In this document: one piece after another, positions 36,406 to 46,651 of the stretch
How the letters are laid out: each line of letters opens with the position of its first letter
How positions within the stretch are numbered: the first letter of the stretch is position 1
Origin: Trinickia mobilis
GTDB taxonomy: Bacteria > Pseudomonadota > Gammaproteobacteria > Burkholderiales > Burkholderiaceae
NCBI RefSeq assembly: GCF_017315705.1
Contig: NZ_JAFLRF010000009.1
Location: 209,450 to 273,449 of the forward strand
Direction: 5' to 3'
Length of the DNA: 64,000 nt
Position numbers and translations under genes: made by a program
The notes under the pieces: generated by a model
What the model saw: only the letters and a program-made list of their open reading frames with translations
What the model was told of the DNA's origin: nothing
Databases searched by the model: none

Positions 36406-36432
36406 GCGACCCGCTAGGACCGCTCATTTTTT
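36395..36432. terminator. Bidirectional terminator, dciA / lpxC (end of dcw cluster)
   Basis: AATGAGCG (36401-36408) pairs with CGCTCATT (36421-36428) around 12 bases, preceded by eight A and followed by T residues. The dciA stop codon lies within the left arm. Confidence 0.9.
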
Positions 36433-36485
36433 GATCTACATCAGGGGCGCTGCTCGAACCTCGCGCGCCCGACTACGTGGAGCCA

Positions 36486-37403
36486 TCAGGCAAACGCCGT
36501 CTGTGCTTCGTAACCGAAGCCGCGCGGCGCATGCTTCACGTCTTCGAACGTGACGAGTTCGTATGCATCCTCGTGCGCGAGCAGCTCGCGCAACAGCGCG
36601 TTGTTCAGGCCATGTCCCGACTTGTACGCCGTGTACGACGCCAGCAGCGGATGACCGACCACGTACAAATCGCCGATTGCGTCCAGCATCTTGTGCTTCA
36701 CGAACTCGTCGTCGTAGCGCAGACCGTCGTTGTTCAAAATACGGTACTCGTCGAGCACGATCGCGTTATCCATGCTGCCGCCGCGCGCGAGGCCCAACTC
36801 GCGCATCATCTCGACTTCATGAGCGAAGCCGAACGTGCGCGCCCGCGCAATGTCGCGGACATACGAGGTATTCGCGAAGTCGACTTCGAGCGCCTGACCG
36901 GTCTTGTCGACGGCAGGATGGCGGAAGTCGATCGTGAATTTGAGCTTGAACCCGAAGTACGGATCGAGACGCGCGAACTTGTCGCCGTCGCGGATTTCGA
37001 TCGGCTTCGTGACTTTGATGAACTTCTTCAGCGCGTTCTGCTCTTCGATGCCTGCCGACTGGATCAGGAACACGAACGATGCCGCGCTGCCGTCCATGAT
37101 CGGGATTTCCTCGGCCGTCACGTCGACATAGAGGTTATCGATGCCGAGACCCGCGCAAGCCGACATCAGGTGCTCGACCGTCGAGACCCGCGCGCCGTCC
37201 TTCTGTAACACCGAAGCAAGGCGCGTATCGCCGATCGACATGGCCGACGCCGGGATATCCACGGGCGTAGGCAGATCGACGCGCGAAAACACGATGCCCG
37301 TGTTTTCCGCGGCGGGGCGAAGCGTCAAGTCGACCTTGCGGCCGGAGTGTAGGCCGATGCCGACCGTCTTGACGATCGATTTGATAGTGCGTTGCTTCAG
37401 CAT
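36486..37403 (-). CDS. lpxC: UDP-3-O-acyl-N-acetylglucosamine deacetylase
   Basis: LpxC catalyses the committed step of lipid A synthesis using Zn2+. The 305-residue length equals the family norm. Zinc and catalytic residues lie in [17 protein letters not shown] (His) and [20 protein letters not shown] (Lys, His, Asp, His). The start is the ATG of [20 protein letters not shown] lies upstream at 37458-37463 and a small palindrome (AATCCC-AATC-GGGATT) lies in the leader at 37425-37440. It is the last gene of the dcw-region array. Confidence 0.97.
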   Translation of the reverse strand: MLKQRTIKSIVKTVGIGLHSGRKVDLTLRPAAENTGIVFSRVDLPTPVDIPASAMSIGDTRLASVLQKDGARVSTVEHLMSACAGLGIDNLYVDVTAEEIPIMDGSAASFVFLIQSAGIEEQNALKKFIKVTKPIEIRDGDKFARLDPYFGFKLKFTIDFRHPAVDKTGQALEVDFANTSYVRDIARARTFGFAHEVEMMRELGLARGGSMDNAIVLDEYRILNNDGLRYDDEFVKHKMLDAIGDLYVVGHPLLASYTAYKSGHGLNNALLRELLAHEDAYELVTFEDVKHAPRGFGYEAQTAFA

Positions 37404-37457
37404 GGTGATTTCTATTCGATTGATAATCCCAATCGGGATTTTAACGCCATAGATCGG

Positions 37458-37463
37458 ATTATA
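37458..37463 (-). promoter_or_regulatory. -10 element ahead of lpxC
   Basis: A perfect TATAAT on the minus strand, 54 bp from the start codon; the -35 is poor (GCACTG at 17 bp). Confidence 0.5.
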
Positions 37464-37639
37464 CTCCATTCGCTCCGCTGCAGTGCGGAATGGACGTTTC
37501 AAACTGTTTCTTCTAATTACCCGCGCGAGAATGCGGAGCGGGCCGACACCCGGAATGGAGGCATTTCCGGTGTCGGCCCGTATTACGGCCTGTCATAAAG
37601 GTCAGACCAAGCGTTGCCCAAGAGCAACGCCAGACGGCT

Positions 37640-38149
37640 TCATGACGGGCTCAGCGTGGCAAGCATGCTGGCCGCATCGCTGACTTCGAACTTGCCAGGT
37701 GCTTCGACGAAGAGCGCCTTGACCACGCCGTCGTCGACCACCATCGCGTAGCGCTGGGAACGGATTCCCATGCCGCGCGCCGACAAATCCTGCTCCAGAC
37801 CGAGCGCCCGAGTGAAAGCTGCGCTTCCGTCCGCCATCATGCGCACCTTGCCCGCGGTGTGCTGATCGCGTCCCCAAGCGCCCATCACGAATGCATCGTT
37901 GACGGACACGCACCAGATTTCGTCGATGCCGGCCGCGAAAAAGCGCTCGGCATGCTCGACATAACCCGGCACGTGCTTGGCCGAACACGTCGGCGTGAAC
38001 GCGCCCGGCAACCCGAAGATCACCACGCGCTTGCCCGCCGTCAGTGCCTGCACCTCGAAGCCGTTCGGCCCGAGGGTACAGCCCGCACGCTCGTCTTCGA
38101 CAAACTCGAAGAGCGTCGCGCCAGGCAGCTTGTCGCCCACTTGAATCAT
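37640..38149 (-). CDS. Prx5-type peroxiredoxin
   Basis: The 169-residue peroxiredoxin has the peroxidatic Cys55 in PGAFTPTCSAKHVPGY, the typical Prx5/type II form, and reduces peroxides with glutathione or thioredoxin. It stands between ftsZ and lpxC on the same strand, 289 bp from ftsZ, so it probably has its own promoter. No link to division is implied by sequence. Confidence 0.9.
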   Translation of the reverse strand: MIQVGDKLPGATLFEFVEDERAGCTLGPNGFEVQALTAGKRVVIFGLPGAFTPTCSAKHVPGYVEHAERFFAAGIDEIWCVSVNDAFVMGAWGRDQHTAGKVRMMADGSAAFTRALGLEQDLSARGMGIRSQRYAMVVDDGVVKALFVEAPGKFEVSDAASMLATLSPS

Positions 38150-38438
38150 GCTCGATCCTTCACATCGATGCTGTGCTCATCGACCTGCTCGTTGCCGCAC
38201 TTGCCGCTCGTAAGCGCGCATTATTGCGCGTTTTCCCGCATTGCGCTCGGTGCGTCGTCAAAGTAGCGGCGGCACACCGGCCGCCCGCCATGCTTTTACG
38301 CTGCGGGCACCTGTCCCGGCCGCCTGTCCGAGAGGACGCGGCCTGATTCGCCGTTGCCGTTCGCCGCACCTCGCTCTTCGTTCGCAGGCACGCCGGATCA
38401 CCACCGCGCGCCGCAGCGAACGCCCGAACCTTGCGCGG

Positions 38439-39632
38439 TCAGTCCGCCTGCTTGCGCAGGAACGCCGGGATGTCGTACGTGTCGACGCCCTTTTCCTGCA
38501 GCGCCTGCACGTGCGATGCCGCGGTTTCGCGCGAGTTGCGCCACACGGCCGGCGTATCGAGCGCACCGTAATCGGCGGTGTTCGCATGCGTCGACGCGTA
38601 GCTGTGCTGCATCGTGCTGATCGGCTGGTTGTCGGTGCCGGTGCGCAGGAGCGTCATCGGTGCCGACTGCTGCTTCTTCGCCGCGCGGCCAAGGCCCGTT
38701 GCGACCACCGTCACGCGCAGCGCGTCGCCCATCGCATCGTCGTACACGGCACCGAAGATCACCGTGGCGTCGTCCGCCGCGTAGCTCTTGATCGTGTTCA
38801 TCACTTCGCGCGTCTCAGACAGACGCAGCGAACGGCTCGACGTGATGTTCACGAGCACGCCGCGCGCGCCCGACAGATCGACGCCTTCGAGCAGCGGGCT
38901 CGCCACGGCCTGTTCGGCCGCGAGGCGCGCGCGATCGACGCCGGCGACCGTCGCCGTGCCCATCATCGCCTTGCCTTGCTCGCCCATCACCGTCTTCACG
39001 TCTTCGAAGTCGACGTTCACGAGACCGTCGACATTGATGATTTCGGCGATGCCTGCGACGGCGTTGTTGAGGACGTCGTCTGCGCACTGGAAGCACTTGT
39101 CCATCTCGGCGTCATCGCCCATCACCTCGAACAGCTTGTCGTTCAGAACGACGATCAGCGAGTCGACGTGATCCTCCAGTTGCTGCGAACCTGCTTCTGC
39201 GACGCGCATGCGCTTGCCGCCTTCGAACTCGAACGGCTTGCTGACGACGCCGACGGTCAGAATGCCCATCTCCTTCGCGATCTGCGCGACGACCGGAGCC
39301 GCACCCGTGCCAGTGCCGCCGCCCATGCCTGCGGTGATGAACACCATGTGCGCGCCGTTCAGGGCGTCGGCGATGCGTTCACGCGCTTCTTCCGCTGCCG
39401 CGCGGCCCATTTCCGGCTTGGCGCCTGCGCCGAGACCGGTGTTGCCGAGCTGAATCACGTTCGTTGCGCGCGAGCGCGACAGCGCCTGGGCGTCCGTGTT
39501 CATCACGATGAAATCGACGCCTTGCACGCCGCGATTGATCATGTGCTGCACGGCATTGCCGCCAGCGCCACCGACGCCCACCACTTTGATGATGGTGCCG
39601 TTGGTTTCCGTTTCCAGCATCTGGAATTCCAT
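38439..39632 (-). CDS. ftsZ: Cell division GTPase FtsZ
   Basis: FtsZ polymerises into the Z ring at midcell. The 397-residue protein has a variable leader, the GTPase domain ([18 protein letters not shown], tubulin signature [11 protein letters not shown] at about 108-118, T7 loop [11 protein letters not shown]), a C-terminal linker containing His/Thr/Asn-rich sequence, and the conserved tail [12 protein letters not shown] that binds FtsA and other partners. It is the last division gene of the cluster, 111 bp after ftsA. Confidence 0.98.
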   Translation of the reverse strand: MEFQMLETETNGTIIKVVGVGGAGGNAVQHMINRGVQGVDFIVMNTDAQALSRSRATNVIQLGNTGLGAGAKPEMGRAAAEEARERIADALNGAHMVFITAGMGGGTGTGAAPVVAQIAKEMGILTVGVVSKPFEFEGGKRMRVAEAGSQQLEDHVDSLIVVLNDKLFEVMGDDAEMDKCFQCADDVLNNAVAGIAEIINVDGLVNVDFEDVKTVMGEQGKAMMGTATVAGVDRARLAAEQAVASPLLEGVDLSGARGVLVNITSSRSLRLSETREVMNTIKSYAADDATVIFGAVYDDAMGDALRVTVVATGLGRAAKKQQSAPMTLLRTGTDNQPISTMQHSYASTHANTADYGALDTPAVWRNSRETAASHVQALQEKGVDTYDIPAFLRKQAD

Positions 39633-39743
39633 GTTGCCTCCGTCAAGAAAAAAGACCTGCTGCTCGGCCGTTATTCGACAAGAGATCGGGCAACCCCTTG
39701 TCGCGCGCCAGCCGCCGGCACCGGCGCGAATTTCGAAAACCGT

Positions 39744-40976
39744 TTAGAAATTGCCCAGGAACCAGTCCTTCATGCGCACGAAGACCTGGCCCATCGAACC
39801 CGACTGCACCGCGACCTTGCGGCCGCGCATCCGTTGCGAGCGCCCTTCGACGAGCAGACCCATCGCCGTCGAATAGCGCGGATTGCGCACCACGTCCGCG
39901 AGACCGCCCGCGTACTCCGGCACGCCGATACGCACCGGCTTCAAGAAAATGTCCTCGCCGAGCTCGACCATGCCCGGCATCATCGACGCGCCGCCCGTCA
40001 GCACGACGCCCGAGCTCAGCAGCTCCTCGTAGCCCGACTCGCGCACCACCTGATGCACGAGCGAGAACAGCTCTTCGACGCGCGGCTCGACCACCGCCGC
40101 GAGCGCCTGGCGCGACAGCGTGCGCGGACCGCGTTCGCCCAAGCCGGGCACTTCGATCATCTCGTCCGGATCGGCGAGCGCCTGCTTGGCGATGCCGTAG
40201 CTCACCTTGATGTCCTCGGCGTCCGGCGTCGGCGTGCGCAGCGCCATCGCGATGTCGCTAGTGATCTGGTCGCCCGCGATCGGAATCACCGCGGTGTGGC
40301 GGATCGCGCCTTCGCTGAAGATCGCGATATCGGTCGTACCGCCGCCGATGTCGACGAGCACGACGCCCAGCTCCTTTTCGTCCTCGGTCAGCACCGCAAG
40401 CGACGACGCGAGCGGCTGCAGAATGAGGTCGTTCACTTCGAGCCCGCAGCGGCGCACGCACTTGACGATGTTCTGCGCCGCAGAAACGGCACCCGTCACG
40501 ATATGCACCTTCACCTCAAGCCGTATGCCGCTCATGCCGATCGGCTCGCGCACGTCTTCCTGGCCGTCGATGATGAATTCCTGCGTGAGGATGTGCAGCA
40601 CTTGCTGATCGGTCGGGATGTTGATCGCCTTCGCGGTTTCGATCACGCGCGCGACATCCGTCTGCGTCACTTCCTTATCCTTGATCGCGACCATCCCGCT
40701 CGAATTGAAGCTGCGGATGTGGCTCCCGGCGATGCCCGTGAACACGTTCGTGATCTTGCAGTCGGCCATCAGCTCGGCCTCTTCGAGCGCGCGCTGGATC
40801 GATTGCACGGTGGCTTCGATGTTGACCACCACGCCTTTCTTGAGACCCTTCGACTCGCTCTGGCCGAGGCCGATCACCTCGTAATGGCCCTCGCCCTTCA
40901 ACTCGGCGACGATGGCCACCACCTTCGCCGTCCCGATGTCGAGGGCAACCAGCAGGTCTTTATAGTCTTTGCTCAT
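39744..40976 (-). CDS. ftsA: Cell division protein FtsA
   Basis: The 410-residue actin-like ATPase tethers FtsZ to the membrane. Phosphate loops are seen in VALDIGTAKVVAIVAE and VLVDIGGGTTDIAIF. The 1C domain lies at about 85-165. The C-terminal amphipathic membrane-targeting helix is near MGQVFVRMKDWFLGNF. The ATG at 40976 (MSKDYKDLLVALD) is used; the longer frame upstream is unlike FtsA. Confidence 0.97.
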   Translation of the reverse strand: MSKDYKDLLVALDIGTAKVVAIVAELKGEGHYEVIGLGQSESKGLKKGVVVNIEATVQSIQRALEEAELMADCKITNVFTGIAGSHIRSFNSSGMVAIKDKEVTQTDVARVIETAKAINIPTDQQVLHILTQEFIIDGQEDVREPIGMSGIRLEVKVHIVTGAVSAAQNIVKCVRRCGLEVNDLILQPLASSLAVLTEDEKELGVVLVDIGGGTTDIAIFSEGAIRHTAVIPIAGDQITSDIAMALRTPTPDAEDIKVSYGIAKQALADPDEMIEVPGLGERGPRTLSRQALAAVVEPRVEELFSLVHQVVRESGYEELLSSGVVLTGGASMMPGMVELGEDIFLKPVRIGVPEYAGGLADVVRNPRYSTAMGLLVEGRSQRMRGRKVAVQSGSMGQVFVRMKDWFLGNF

Positions 40977-41004
40977 AGCGTGCTCATTGCGTGTGCGTGT
41001 GATG

Positions 41005-41760
41005 TCATTGCTTCTTGGCCTTGTCGGTATCGCTGATGAAACGCATGCCCGCCGCGCGAATTGCAAACCCGTTCGGATAACGCAGGTCGGCGTATTCGAT
41101 ATCCTTCCCCCAGCGCTGCGTCACAGCCGCCCAGGCTTCGAGGAGGCGCTGGGTTCGGTCAGCGAGCGTCTGCTGGTTGCGCTCCCGGCCATATTCGATT
41201 TCCGTGCCGTTCGACAGCTTCACCGTCCACGCGTAACGCGGCGACAGCGTCACCTCTTCCGGCGTCGCGCCAAGCGGCGCGTACCACTTCTTGAAGTCCT
41301 GATAACGCGCGACGACCTCTTTCGCCGTGCCGTCCGGGCCGTCGAACGCGGGCAGCTCCTCGTCGAGCTCGCCCTGGTTCGCCGTGAAGAGCTCGCCGTC
41401 GACGCTCACCAGTTGATCGACGCCCCATGTGCCAAGCGGTTTGTACTCCTCGAGCGTGACAGCCAGTGCATTCGGCCAGACCCGGCGCACGCTCGCGCGG
41501 CGCACCCACGGCATCTGCTCGAACTGCTGCCGGGCGGCGTCGAGATCGACGGTGAAGAAATTGCCCTTCAGGCGGCCGACGACGCTCGCACGCACCGTCG
41601 GCGAATTGATGTGCTCGGTATCGCCGTCGATCTGGATCTCGCGCAGCGCAAAGTTCGGGCGCTGGATCAGCCAGTAACCGCCCGCCGCCAGCAGCACGAG
41701 CGCCAGCAACGCGTACAGCGCGTTGGCGGCGAAGTTGAGCTGGCGAACGTTATTCCACAT
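41005..41760 (-). CDS. ftsQ: Cell division protein FtsQ
   Basis: The 251-residue bitopic protein has a short cytoplasmic N-terminus, one transmembrane helix (NALYALLALVLLAAGGYWLI, about 13-32), a periplasmic POTRA domain (REIQIDGDTEHINSPTVRA...) and the FtsQ beta domain. It recruits FtsB/FtsL to the divisome. The order ddl-ftsQ-ftsA-ftsZ is the standard one. Confidence 0.95.
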   Translation of the reverse strand: MWNNVRQLNFAANALYALLALVLLAAGGYWLIQRPNFALREIQIDGDTEHINSPTVRASVVGRLKGNFFTVDLDAARQQFEQMPWVRRASVRRVWPNALAVTLEEYKPLGTWGVDQLVSVDGELFTANQGELDEELPAFDGPDGTAKEVVARYQDFKKWYAPLGATPEEVTLSPRYAWTVKLSNGTEIEYGRERNQQTLADRTQRLLEAWAAVTQRWGKDIEYADLRYPNGFAIRAAGMRFISDTDKAKKQ

Positions 41761-41795
41761 GGGCTGCGTCGATCCTGGTCGCGTCGGTTCTTGCG

Positions 41796-42818
41796 TTAGT
41801 CGTTCAAGGTCAGCGCCAAAACGGCGACGACCAGTTCCTGATAGCTGATGCCGACCGCGCGCGCCGCCTTCGGCGGCAGCGAGTGGTCCGTCATGCCCGG
41901 TGCCGTGTTGACTTCAAGGAAGTAGGGGTTGCCGGCGGCGTCGAGCATGAAATCGGCGCGGCCCCAGTCGGTGCAGCCGAGCACGTCGAACGCGCGGCGC
42001 GACAGCGTCTTCAGGCGCGCTTCCTGGTCCGGCGACACGCCGCACGGAATCAGGTATTGCGTGTCGTTGGCGATGTACTTCGCGTGGTAGTCGTAGAACT
42101 CGCCCGCCGGCACGATGCGGATCAGCGGCAGATCCAGATGGCCCGCGATGCATGCCGTGTACTCGCCGCCGCCCTCGATGCTCTTCTCGACGACGATGAT
42201 CTTGTCGAACTTCGCGGCTTCCTCGAGCGCGGCCGGCAGCGCGTCGGCGCTCTTCACCTTGACCACCGCGACGCTCGAGCCTTCGCATGCCGGCTTCACG
42301 AAGAGCGGCAAGCCGAGCTTCGCGACGATCGCGCCCGCGCGCGCCGCGAAGTCGTCGCCGCGCAGCACCGTTTCGAACGGCGGCGTCGGCACGCCCGTCT
42401 GCTGCCACACAAGCTTCGTGCGGAACTTGTCGAGACCGAGCGCCGAGCCGAGCACGCCGCTGCCCGTGTACTTGATGCCGTAGAAATCGAGCGCGCCCTG
42501 GATCTGGCCGTTCTCGCCATAGCCGCCGTGCAGCGCGTTGAACGCGCGCACGAAGCCTTCGTCCTTCAACGCCGACAGCGGCCGCTCGGCCGGATCGAAC
42601 GGATGCGCGTCGATGCCCGCGTCGCGCAGGCCCTGCAGCACGAGCCGTCCGGAATTGAGCGACACCTCGCGCTCGGCGGAGACCCCGCCGAGCAGCACTG
42701 CCACCTTGCCAAAGAGTTTCGGATCGATACGGCTCGTCAGTACGCGCGCGGCCGTCCCAAGCGTACTGACAGCCCCCTCGGGGGGCAGCGAATGCATTGA
42801 GCGTTGGGATTGCGTCAT
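41796..42818 (-). CDS. ddl: D-alanine--D-alanine ligase, with N-terminal extension
   Basis: Ddl makes the D-Ala-D-Ala dipeptide for wall precursors. The ATP-grasp enzyme shows [39 protein letters not shown] and [20 protein letters not shown]. As called, it has 340 residues, about 27 more than usual. The extra N-terminus ([21 protein letters not shown]...) is encoded by sequence holding a GC-rich palindrome. Where relatives have their ATG, this gene reads ACG (42737). The ATG at 42818 is chosen because it is the nearest good start, 13 bp after murC and with AGG upstream. Confidence 0.9.
   Translation of the reverse strand: MTQSQRSMHSLPPEGAVSTLGTAARVLTSRIDPKLFGKVAVLLGGVSAEREVSLNSGRLVLQGLRDAGIDAHPFDPAERPLSALKDEGFVRAFNALHGGYGENGQIQGALDFYGIKYTGSGVLGSALGLDKFRTKLVWQQTGVPTPPFETVLRGDDFAARAGAIVAKLGLPLFVKPACEGSSVAVVKVKSADALPAALEEAAKFDKIIVVEKSIEGGGEYTACIAGHLDLPLIRIVPAGEFYDYHAKYIANDTQYLIPCGVSPDQEARLKTLSRRAFDVLGCTDWGRADFMLDAAGNPYFLEVNTAPGMTDHSLPPKAARAVGISYQELVVAVLALTLND
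42774..42792. repeat. GC-rich palindrome inside the ddl N-terminal extension
   Basis: GCCCCCTCGGGGGGC is a short near-perfect palindrome, similar in style to the repeats at 25945 and 47440 but not the same sequence. Confidence 0.6.
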
Positions 42819-42831
42819 GTCACACCTATGT

Positions 42832-44211
42832 CTATTGCGCGAGCCGGCCCGGCACACCGCCGATCGAGCCCGCACCCATCGTGATCACCACATCGCCGTC
42901 GCGCACCACCGTCGACAGCGCCTCCGGCACTTCGTCCACCGTTTCGACGAACACCGGCTCGACCTTGCCCGCCACGCGAATCGCGCGCGCGAGCGCACGG
43001 CCGTCGGCGGCGACGATCGGCGCCTCGCCCGCTGCGTAGACTTCCGTCAGCACGAGCGCGTCGACCGTCGAGAGCACCTTGACGAAATCCTCGAAGCAGT
43101 CGCGCGTGCGCGTGAAGCGGTGCGGCTGGAACGCCAGCACCAGGCGCTTGTCGGGGAACGCGCCACGCGCGGCGGCGATCGTTGCCGCCATTTCGACCGG
43201 GTGATGGCCGTAGTCGTCGATCAGCGTGTAGTTGCCGCCGCCCGCGACGGCAACTTCGCCGTAGCGCTGAAAACGTCTGCCGACCCCGTTGAATTCAGCA
43301 AGCGCTCGCTGGATATCGGCATCTGAGACTTCAAGTTCAGTCGCGATTGCAATGGCCGCGAGCGCGTTCTGCACGTTGTGCGTGCCCGGCATGTTCAGGA
43401 CGATGTCGAGCGGCGCCGCGTCTTCGCGCATCGCCGTGAAATGCATCCGGCCGTCGCGCGCGAACACGTTGACCGCGCGCACTTGCGCATCGGACGCAAA
43501 GCCGTAGCGGATGATCGGCTTCGACACGAACGGCAGGATCTCGCGCACGCTCGGATCGTCGACGCACAGCACGGCGATGCCGTAGAACGGCAGCCGGTGC
43601 GTGAACTCGATGAACGCCTGCTTGAGCCGTGCGAAGTCGTGGCCGTAGGTGTCCATGTGATCGGCGTCGATGTTCGTGATGACTTCGATCACCGGGAAGA
43701 GATTCAGGAACGACGCGTCCGATTCGTCCGCTTCGGCGACGATGAAGTCGCCCGTGCCGAGCCGCGCGTTCGCGCCCGCGCTGATCAGGCGCCCGCCGAT
43801 CACGAAGGTCGGGTCGAGCCCGCCCGCGGCGAGCACGCTCGCGACGAGCGATGTCGTCGTGGTCTTGCCGTGCGTGCCGGCAATCGCGATGCCCTGCTTC
43901 AGGCGCATCAGCTCGGCGAGCATCACGGCGCGCGGCACGATCGGAATCCGGCGGTGGCGCGCGGCGAGCACTTCTGGGTTGTCGCTGCGCACGGCCGTAG
44001 ACACGACGACCGCGTCCGCGCCCTCGATATTCGCGGCGTCGTGGCCGATCGCGATGCGCGCGCCCAGCGTGGCGAGGCGGTCGGTCACGCCGTTGTTCGT
44101 CAGATCGGACCCGCTCACGTGGTACCCGAGATTGACGAGCACCTCGGCGATGCCGCTCATGCCCGCGCCGCCGATCCCGACAAAATGGATGTGTTTGACG
44201 ATGTGTTTCAT
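42832..44211 (-). CDS. murC: UDP-N-acetylmuramate--L-alanine ligase
   Basis: MurC adds L-Ala to UDP-MurNAc. The 459-residue Mur ligase has [16 protein letters not shown] (UDP-MurNAc domain), P-loop [17 protein letters not shown] (about 111-127) and the C-terminal domain with [16 protein letters not shown] and [11 protein letters not shown]. The ATG at 44211 ([12 protein letters not shown]) overlaps the murG stop by 4 bp. The longer upstream frame has no similarity to the family. Confidence 0.97.
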   Translation of the reverse strand: MKHIVKHIHFVGIGGAGMSGIAEVLVNLGYHVSGSDLTNNGVTDRLATLGARIAIGHDAANIEGADAVVVSTAVRSDNPEVLAARHRRIPIVPRAVMLAELMRLKQGIAIAGTHGKTTTTSLVASVLAAGGLDPTFVIGGRLISAGANARLGTGDFIVAEADESDASFLNLFPVIEVITNIDADHMDTYGHDFARLKQAFIEFTHRLPFYGIAVLCVDDPSVREILPFVSKPIIRYGFASDAQVRAVNVFARDGRMHFTAMREDAAPLDIVLNMPGTHNVQNALAAIAIATELEVSDADIQRALAEFNGVGRRFQRYGEVAVAGGGNYTLIDDYGHHPVEMAATIAAARGAFPDKRLVLAFQPHRFTRTRDCFEDFVKVLSTVDALVLTEVYAAGEAPIVAADGRALARAIRVAGKVEPVFVETVDEVPEALSTVVRDGDVVITMGAGSIGGVPGRLAQ

Positions 44212-45314
44212 TTCGTTCCTTCCTGGCGCGCAAGCGCCACAGCCGCGCAGACCTGCGCGACACGATCGGTGGCATCCGGTTTCGCCAGCGCGCGCGAGCG
44301 CTCCGCCATTTCCGCGAGCGTTTCGCGCGACTGGCTGCGCAGCCAGTCGGCGAGCTTTTCCGCCGACAGATCGCGCTGCTGCACTAGCACCGCCCCACCC
44401 TGCTCCGACAGGAATTGAGCGTTCGTCGTCTGGTGATCGTCGACCGCGTAGGGGAACGGCACGAAGAGCGCCGCCACGCCCACCGCCGCGATCTCCGCGA
44501 CCGTCATCGCGCCCGAGCGGCAAATCACGAGGTCGGCGGTCTCATAAGCCTTCGCCATGTCGTCGATGAACGGCACGAGCTGCAAGTCGTCGCCCGGCTG
44601 CAAGCCAGCGGCTTCGTAATTCGCGCGCAGCGCGTCGATATGCTTCGCGCCCGCCTGATGCACGATGCGCGGACGCTCGTTCGACGCGAGCAGCGCGACC
44701 GCGCGCGGCACGACTTCGTTCAACGCCGCCGCCCCGAGACTGCCGCCGACGACCAGCACATTGAGCGGACCGCTGCGGGCTGCGTAGCGCTCTTTGGGCG
44801 CCAAAGCGCGAGCAAGTTCCTCGCGAATCGGATTGCCGGTCCATTCGGCGTGCGGCAGCGCGTTCGGAAACGCGACGAGCACGCGCCGCGCGAGCTTCGC
44901 GAGCACTTTGTTCGCGAGACCCGCAATCGAATTCTGTTCGTGCAGCACGAGCGGACGGCCGGACAGCGCGGCCATCACGCCCGCCGGGAACGTGATGTAG
45001 CCGCCCATGCCCAGCACGACGTCGGGCTTCACGCGCTGCAGCGCGCGGCGGCTTTCGAGGCACGCGCGCAGCAGATTCAGCGGCAATGCGAGCTTCGTGC
45101 GCACGCCCTTGCCGCGCAGTCCGCCAAAGCGGACGAATTCCATCGGAATGCCATGCTTCGGCACGAGCGACGCTTCCATGCCCGCGGGACTGCCGAGCCA
45201 CACGACGCGCCAGCCCCACGCGCGCATCCGGTGCGCGACCGCGAGCCCGGGGAACACGTGTCCTCCGGTGCCGCCGGCCATCACCATCAGCGTGCGCTGC
45301 GGGGTGGTGCTCAT
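44208..45314 (-). CDS. murG: UDP-GlcNAc:lipid I N-acetylglucosaminyltransferase
   Basis: MurG converts lipid I to lipid II on the inner face of the membrane. The 368-residue GT-B enzyme has the N-terminal [18 protein letters not shown] loop, [53 protein letters not shown] (UDP-GlcNAc site). The start overlaps the ftsW stop by 4 bp. Confidence 0.97.
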   Translation of the reverse strand: MSTTPQRTLMVMAGGTGGHVFPGLAVAHRMRAWGWRVVWLGSPAGMEASLVPKHGIPMEFVRFGGLRGKGVRTKLALPLNLLRACLESRRALQRVKPDVVLGMGGYITFPAGVMAALSGRPLVLHEQNSIAGLANKVLAKLARRVLVAFPNALPHAEWTGNPIREELARALAPKERYAARSGPLNVLVVGGSLGAAALNEVVPRAVALLASNERPRIVHQAGAKHIDALRANYEAAGLQPGDDLQLVPFIDDMAKAYETADLVICRSGAMTVAEIAAVGVAALFVPFPYAVDDHQTTNAQFLSEQGGAVLVQQRDLSAEKLADWLRSQSRETLAEMAERSRALAKPDATDRVAQVCAAVALARQEGTK

Positions 45315-46651
45315 ACCTTCCCCCCGCGCATCAGCACCCGGTTTTCGTAATCCACGCGCATCAGCACCGCCAGCGCGACGCAGTTCAGCAAGATGCCCGA
45401 ACCGCCGTAGCTCACGAGCGGCAGCGTCAGGCCCTTCGTCGGCAGAAGGCCGAGGTTCACGCCCATGTTGATGAAGGTCTGCGCGCCGAACCACAGGCCG
45501 ATGCCCTTCGCCATGAGACCGGCGAACGTGCGGTCGAGCGCGAGCGCCTGGCGGCCGATTTCGAACGAGCGGCGCACGATCCAGTAGAACAGCAGGATCA
45601 CGACCAGCACGCCTACGAAACCGAGTTCCTCGCCGATCACGGCGAGAATGAAGTCGGTGTGCGCTTCCGGCAGATAGTTGAGCTTCTCGACGCTGCCGCC
45701 CAGGCCCACGCCGAACCACTCGCCGCGGCCGAACGCGATCAGCGAGTGCGTCAATTGATAAGCCTTGCCTTGCGCGTAGCGGTCATCCCACGGATCGAGG
45801 TAAGCGAAGATCCGCTCGCGCCGCCACGGCGACGCCCAGACGAGAATCGTGAACGTGCCGACCGCCGTCGCCACCAGACCGCCGAACAGCTTGCCGTTCA
45901 CGCCGCCGAGGAACAGCACGCCCATCGCGATCGCCGCGATCACCATGAACGCGCCCATGTCCGGCTCGAGCAGCAGGAGCGCGCCGACCACGCCGACCGC
46001 GAACGCCATCGGCAAGAAGCCTTTCGCGAAGCTGTGCATGTACTCCTGCTTGCGCACCGTGTAGTTCGCCGCGTAGATCGTCACGGCGAGCTTCATGATT
46101 TCCGACGGCTGCATGTTCGTGATTCCGAGCGGAATCCAGCGGCGCGCGCCGTTCACGCCCTTGCCGATGTGCGGGATCAGCACGATCACGAGCCCGAGCA
46201 GCGCGATCAGGAAGAGCTTCGGCGCGTACTTGTCCCAGACGGAGATCGGCACCTTGAACGCGATCACGGCCGCGACGGTCGCGACCCCGAGCGACGCGAT
46301 GTGGCGCACGAGGAACGCGTAGTCGTGGTACGCCGCGTATTTCGGCGAATCCGGCATCGCGATCGACGCCGAGTACACCATCACGACGCCGAGCCCGAGC
46401 AGTGCGATCGCGACCCACAGCAGCGAGTGGTCGTAGTCGAGCATGCGCGAGCGCATCGGGCGCATGCCGCTCACCGCGCTCGCAAGACCGCTTCCCGATG
46501 CGCTGTCTTCGGCCTTGCCGACCGAGCCGCGTTGTCTCGAGAGCCCCCAGACCTGCCGCTGCGCGCCAGCCCTCCCGACGGGGTCGGCGAAACTTCGGGC
46601 GGCCCGGCGTTTTTCCGACAAGCGCGAGCCGAAGCGTTCGGACCAGCTCAT
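45311..46651 (-). CDS. ftsW: SEDS-family division glycosyltransferase FtsW
   Basis: FtsW polymerises septal glycan with FtsI. The 446-residue protein has about 75 cytoplasmic residues, then ten transmembrane helices. SEDS signatures include [30 protein letters not shown] (catalytic Asp) and [27 protein letters not shown]. The ATG at 46651 overlaps the murD stop by 4 bp, which favours it over longer upstream frames. Confidence 0.96.
   Translation of the reverse strand: MSWSERFGSRLSEKRRAARSFADPVGRAGAQRQVWGLSRQRGSVGKAEDSASGSGLASAVSGMRPMRSRMLDYDHSLLWVAIALLGLGVVMVYSASIAMPDSPKYAAYHDYAFLVRHIASLGVATVAAVIAFKVPISVWDKYAPKLFLIALLGLVIVLIPHIGKGVNGARRWIPLGITNMQPSEIMKLAVTIYAANYTVRKQEYMHSFAKGFLPMAFAVGVVGALLLLEPDMGAFMVIAAIAMGVLFLGGVNGKLFGGLVATAVGTFTILVWASPWRRERIFAYLDPWDDRYAQGKAYQLTHSLIAFGRGEWFGVGLGGSVEKLNYLPEAHTDFILAVIGEELGFVGVLVVILLFYWIVRRSFEIGRQALALDRTFAGLMAKGIGLWFGAQTFINMGVNLGLLPTKGLTLPLVSYGGSGILLNCVALAVLMRVDYENRVLMRGGKV

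Noticed and set aside
36600..37300. Second division-related gene set on the plus strand near lpxC
   Set aside because: Only shadow frames of lpxC were seen.
38150..38438. Small gene between the peroxiredoxin and ftsZ
   Set aside because: Short frames lack ribosome-binding sites and similarity; a weak hairpin (GCGCATTATTGCGC) is all that stands out.
38241..41036. Open frame of over 900 codons on the plus strand, opposite ftsZ and ftsA
   Set aside because: It is a by-product of high GC and antisense codon symmetry. The peptide is Arg/His/Ala-rich with no domain, while the minus-strand frames are clear division proteins.
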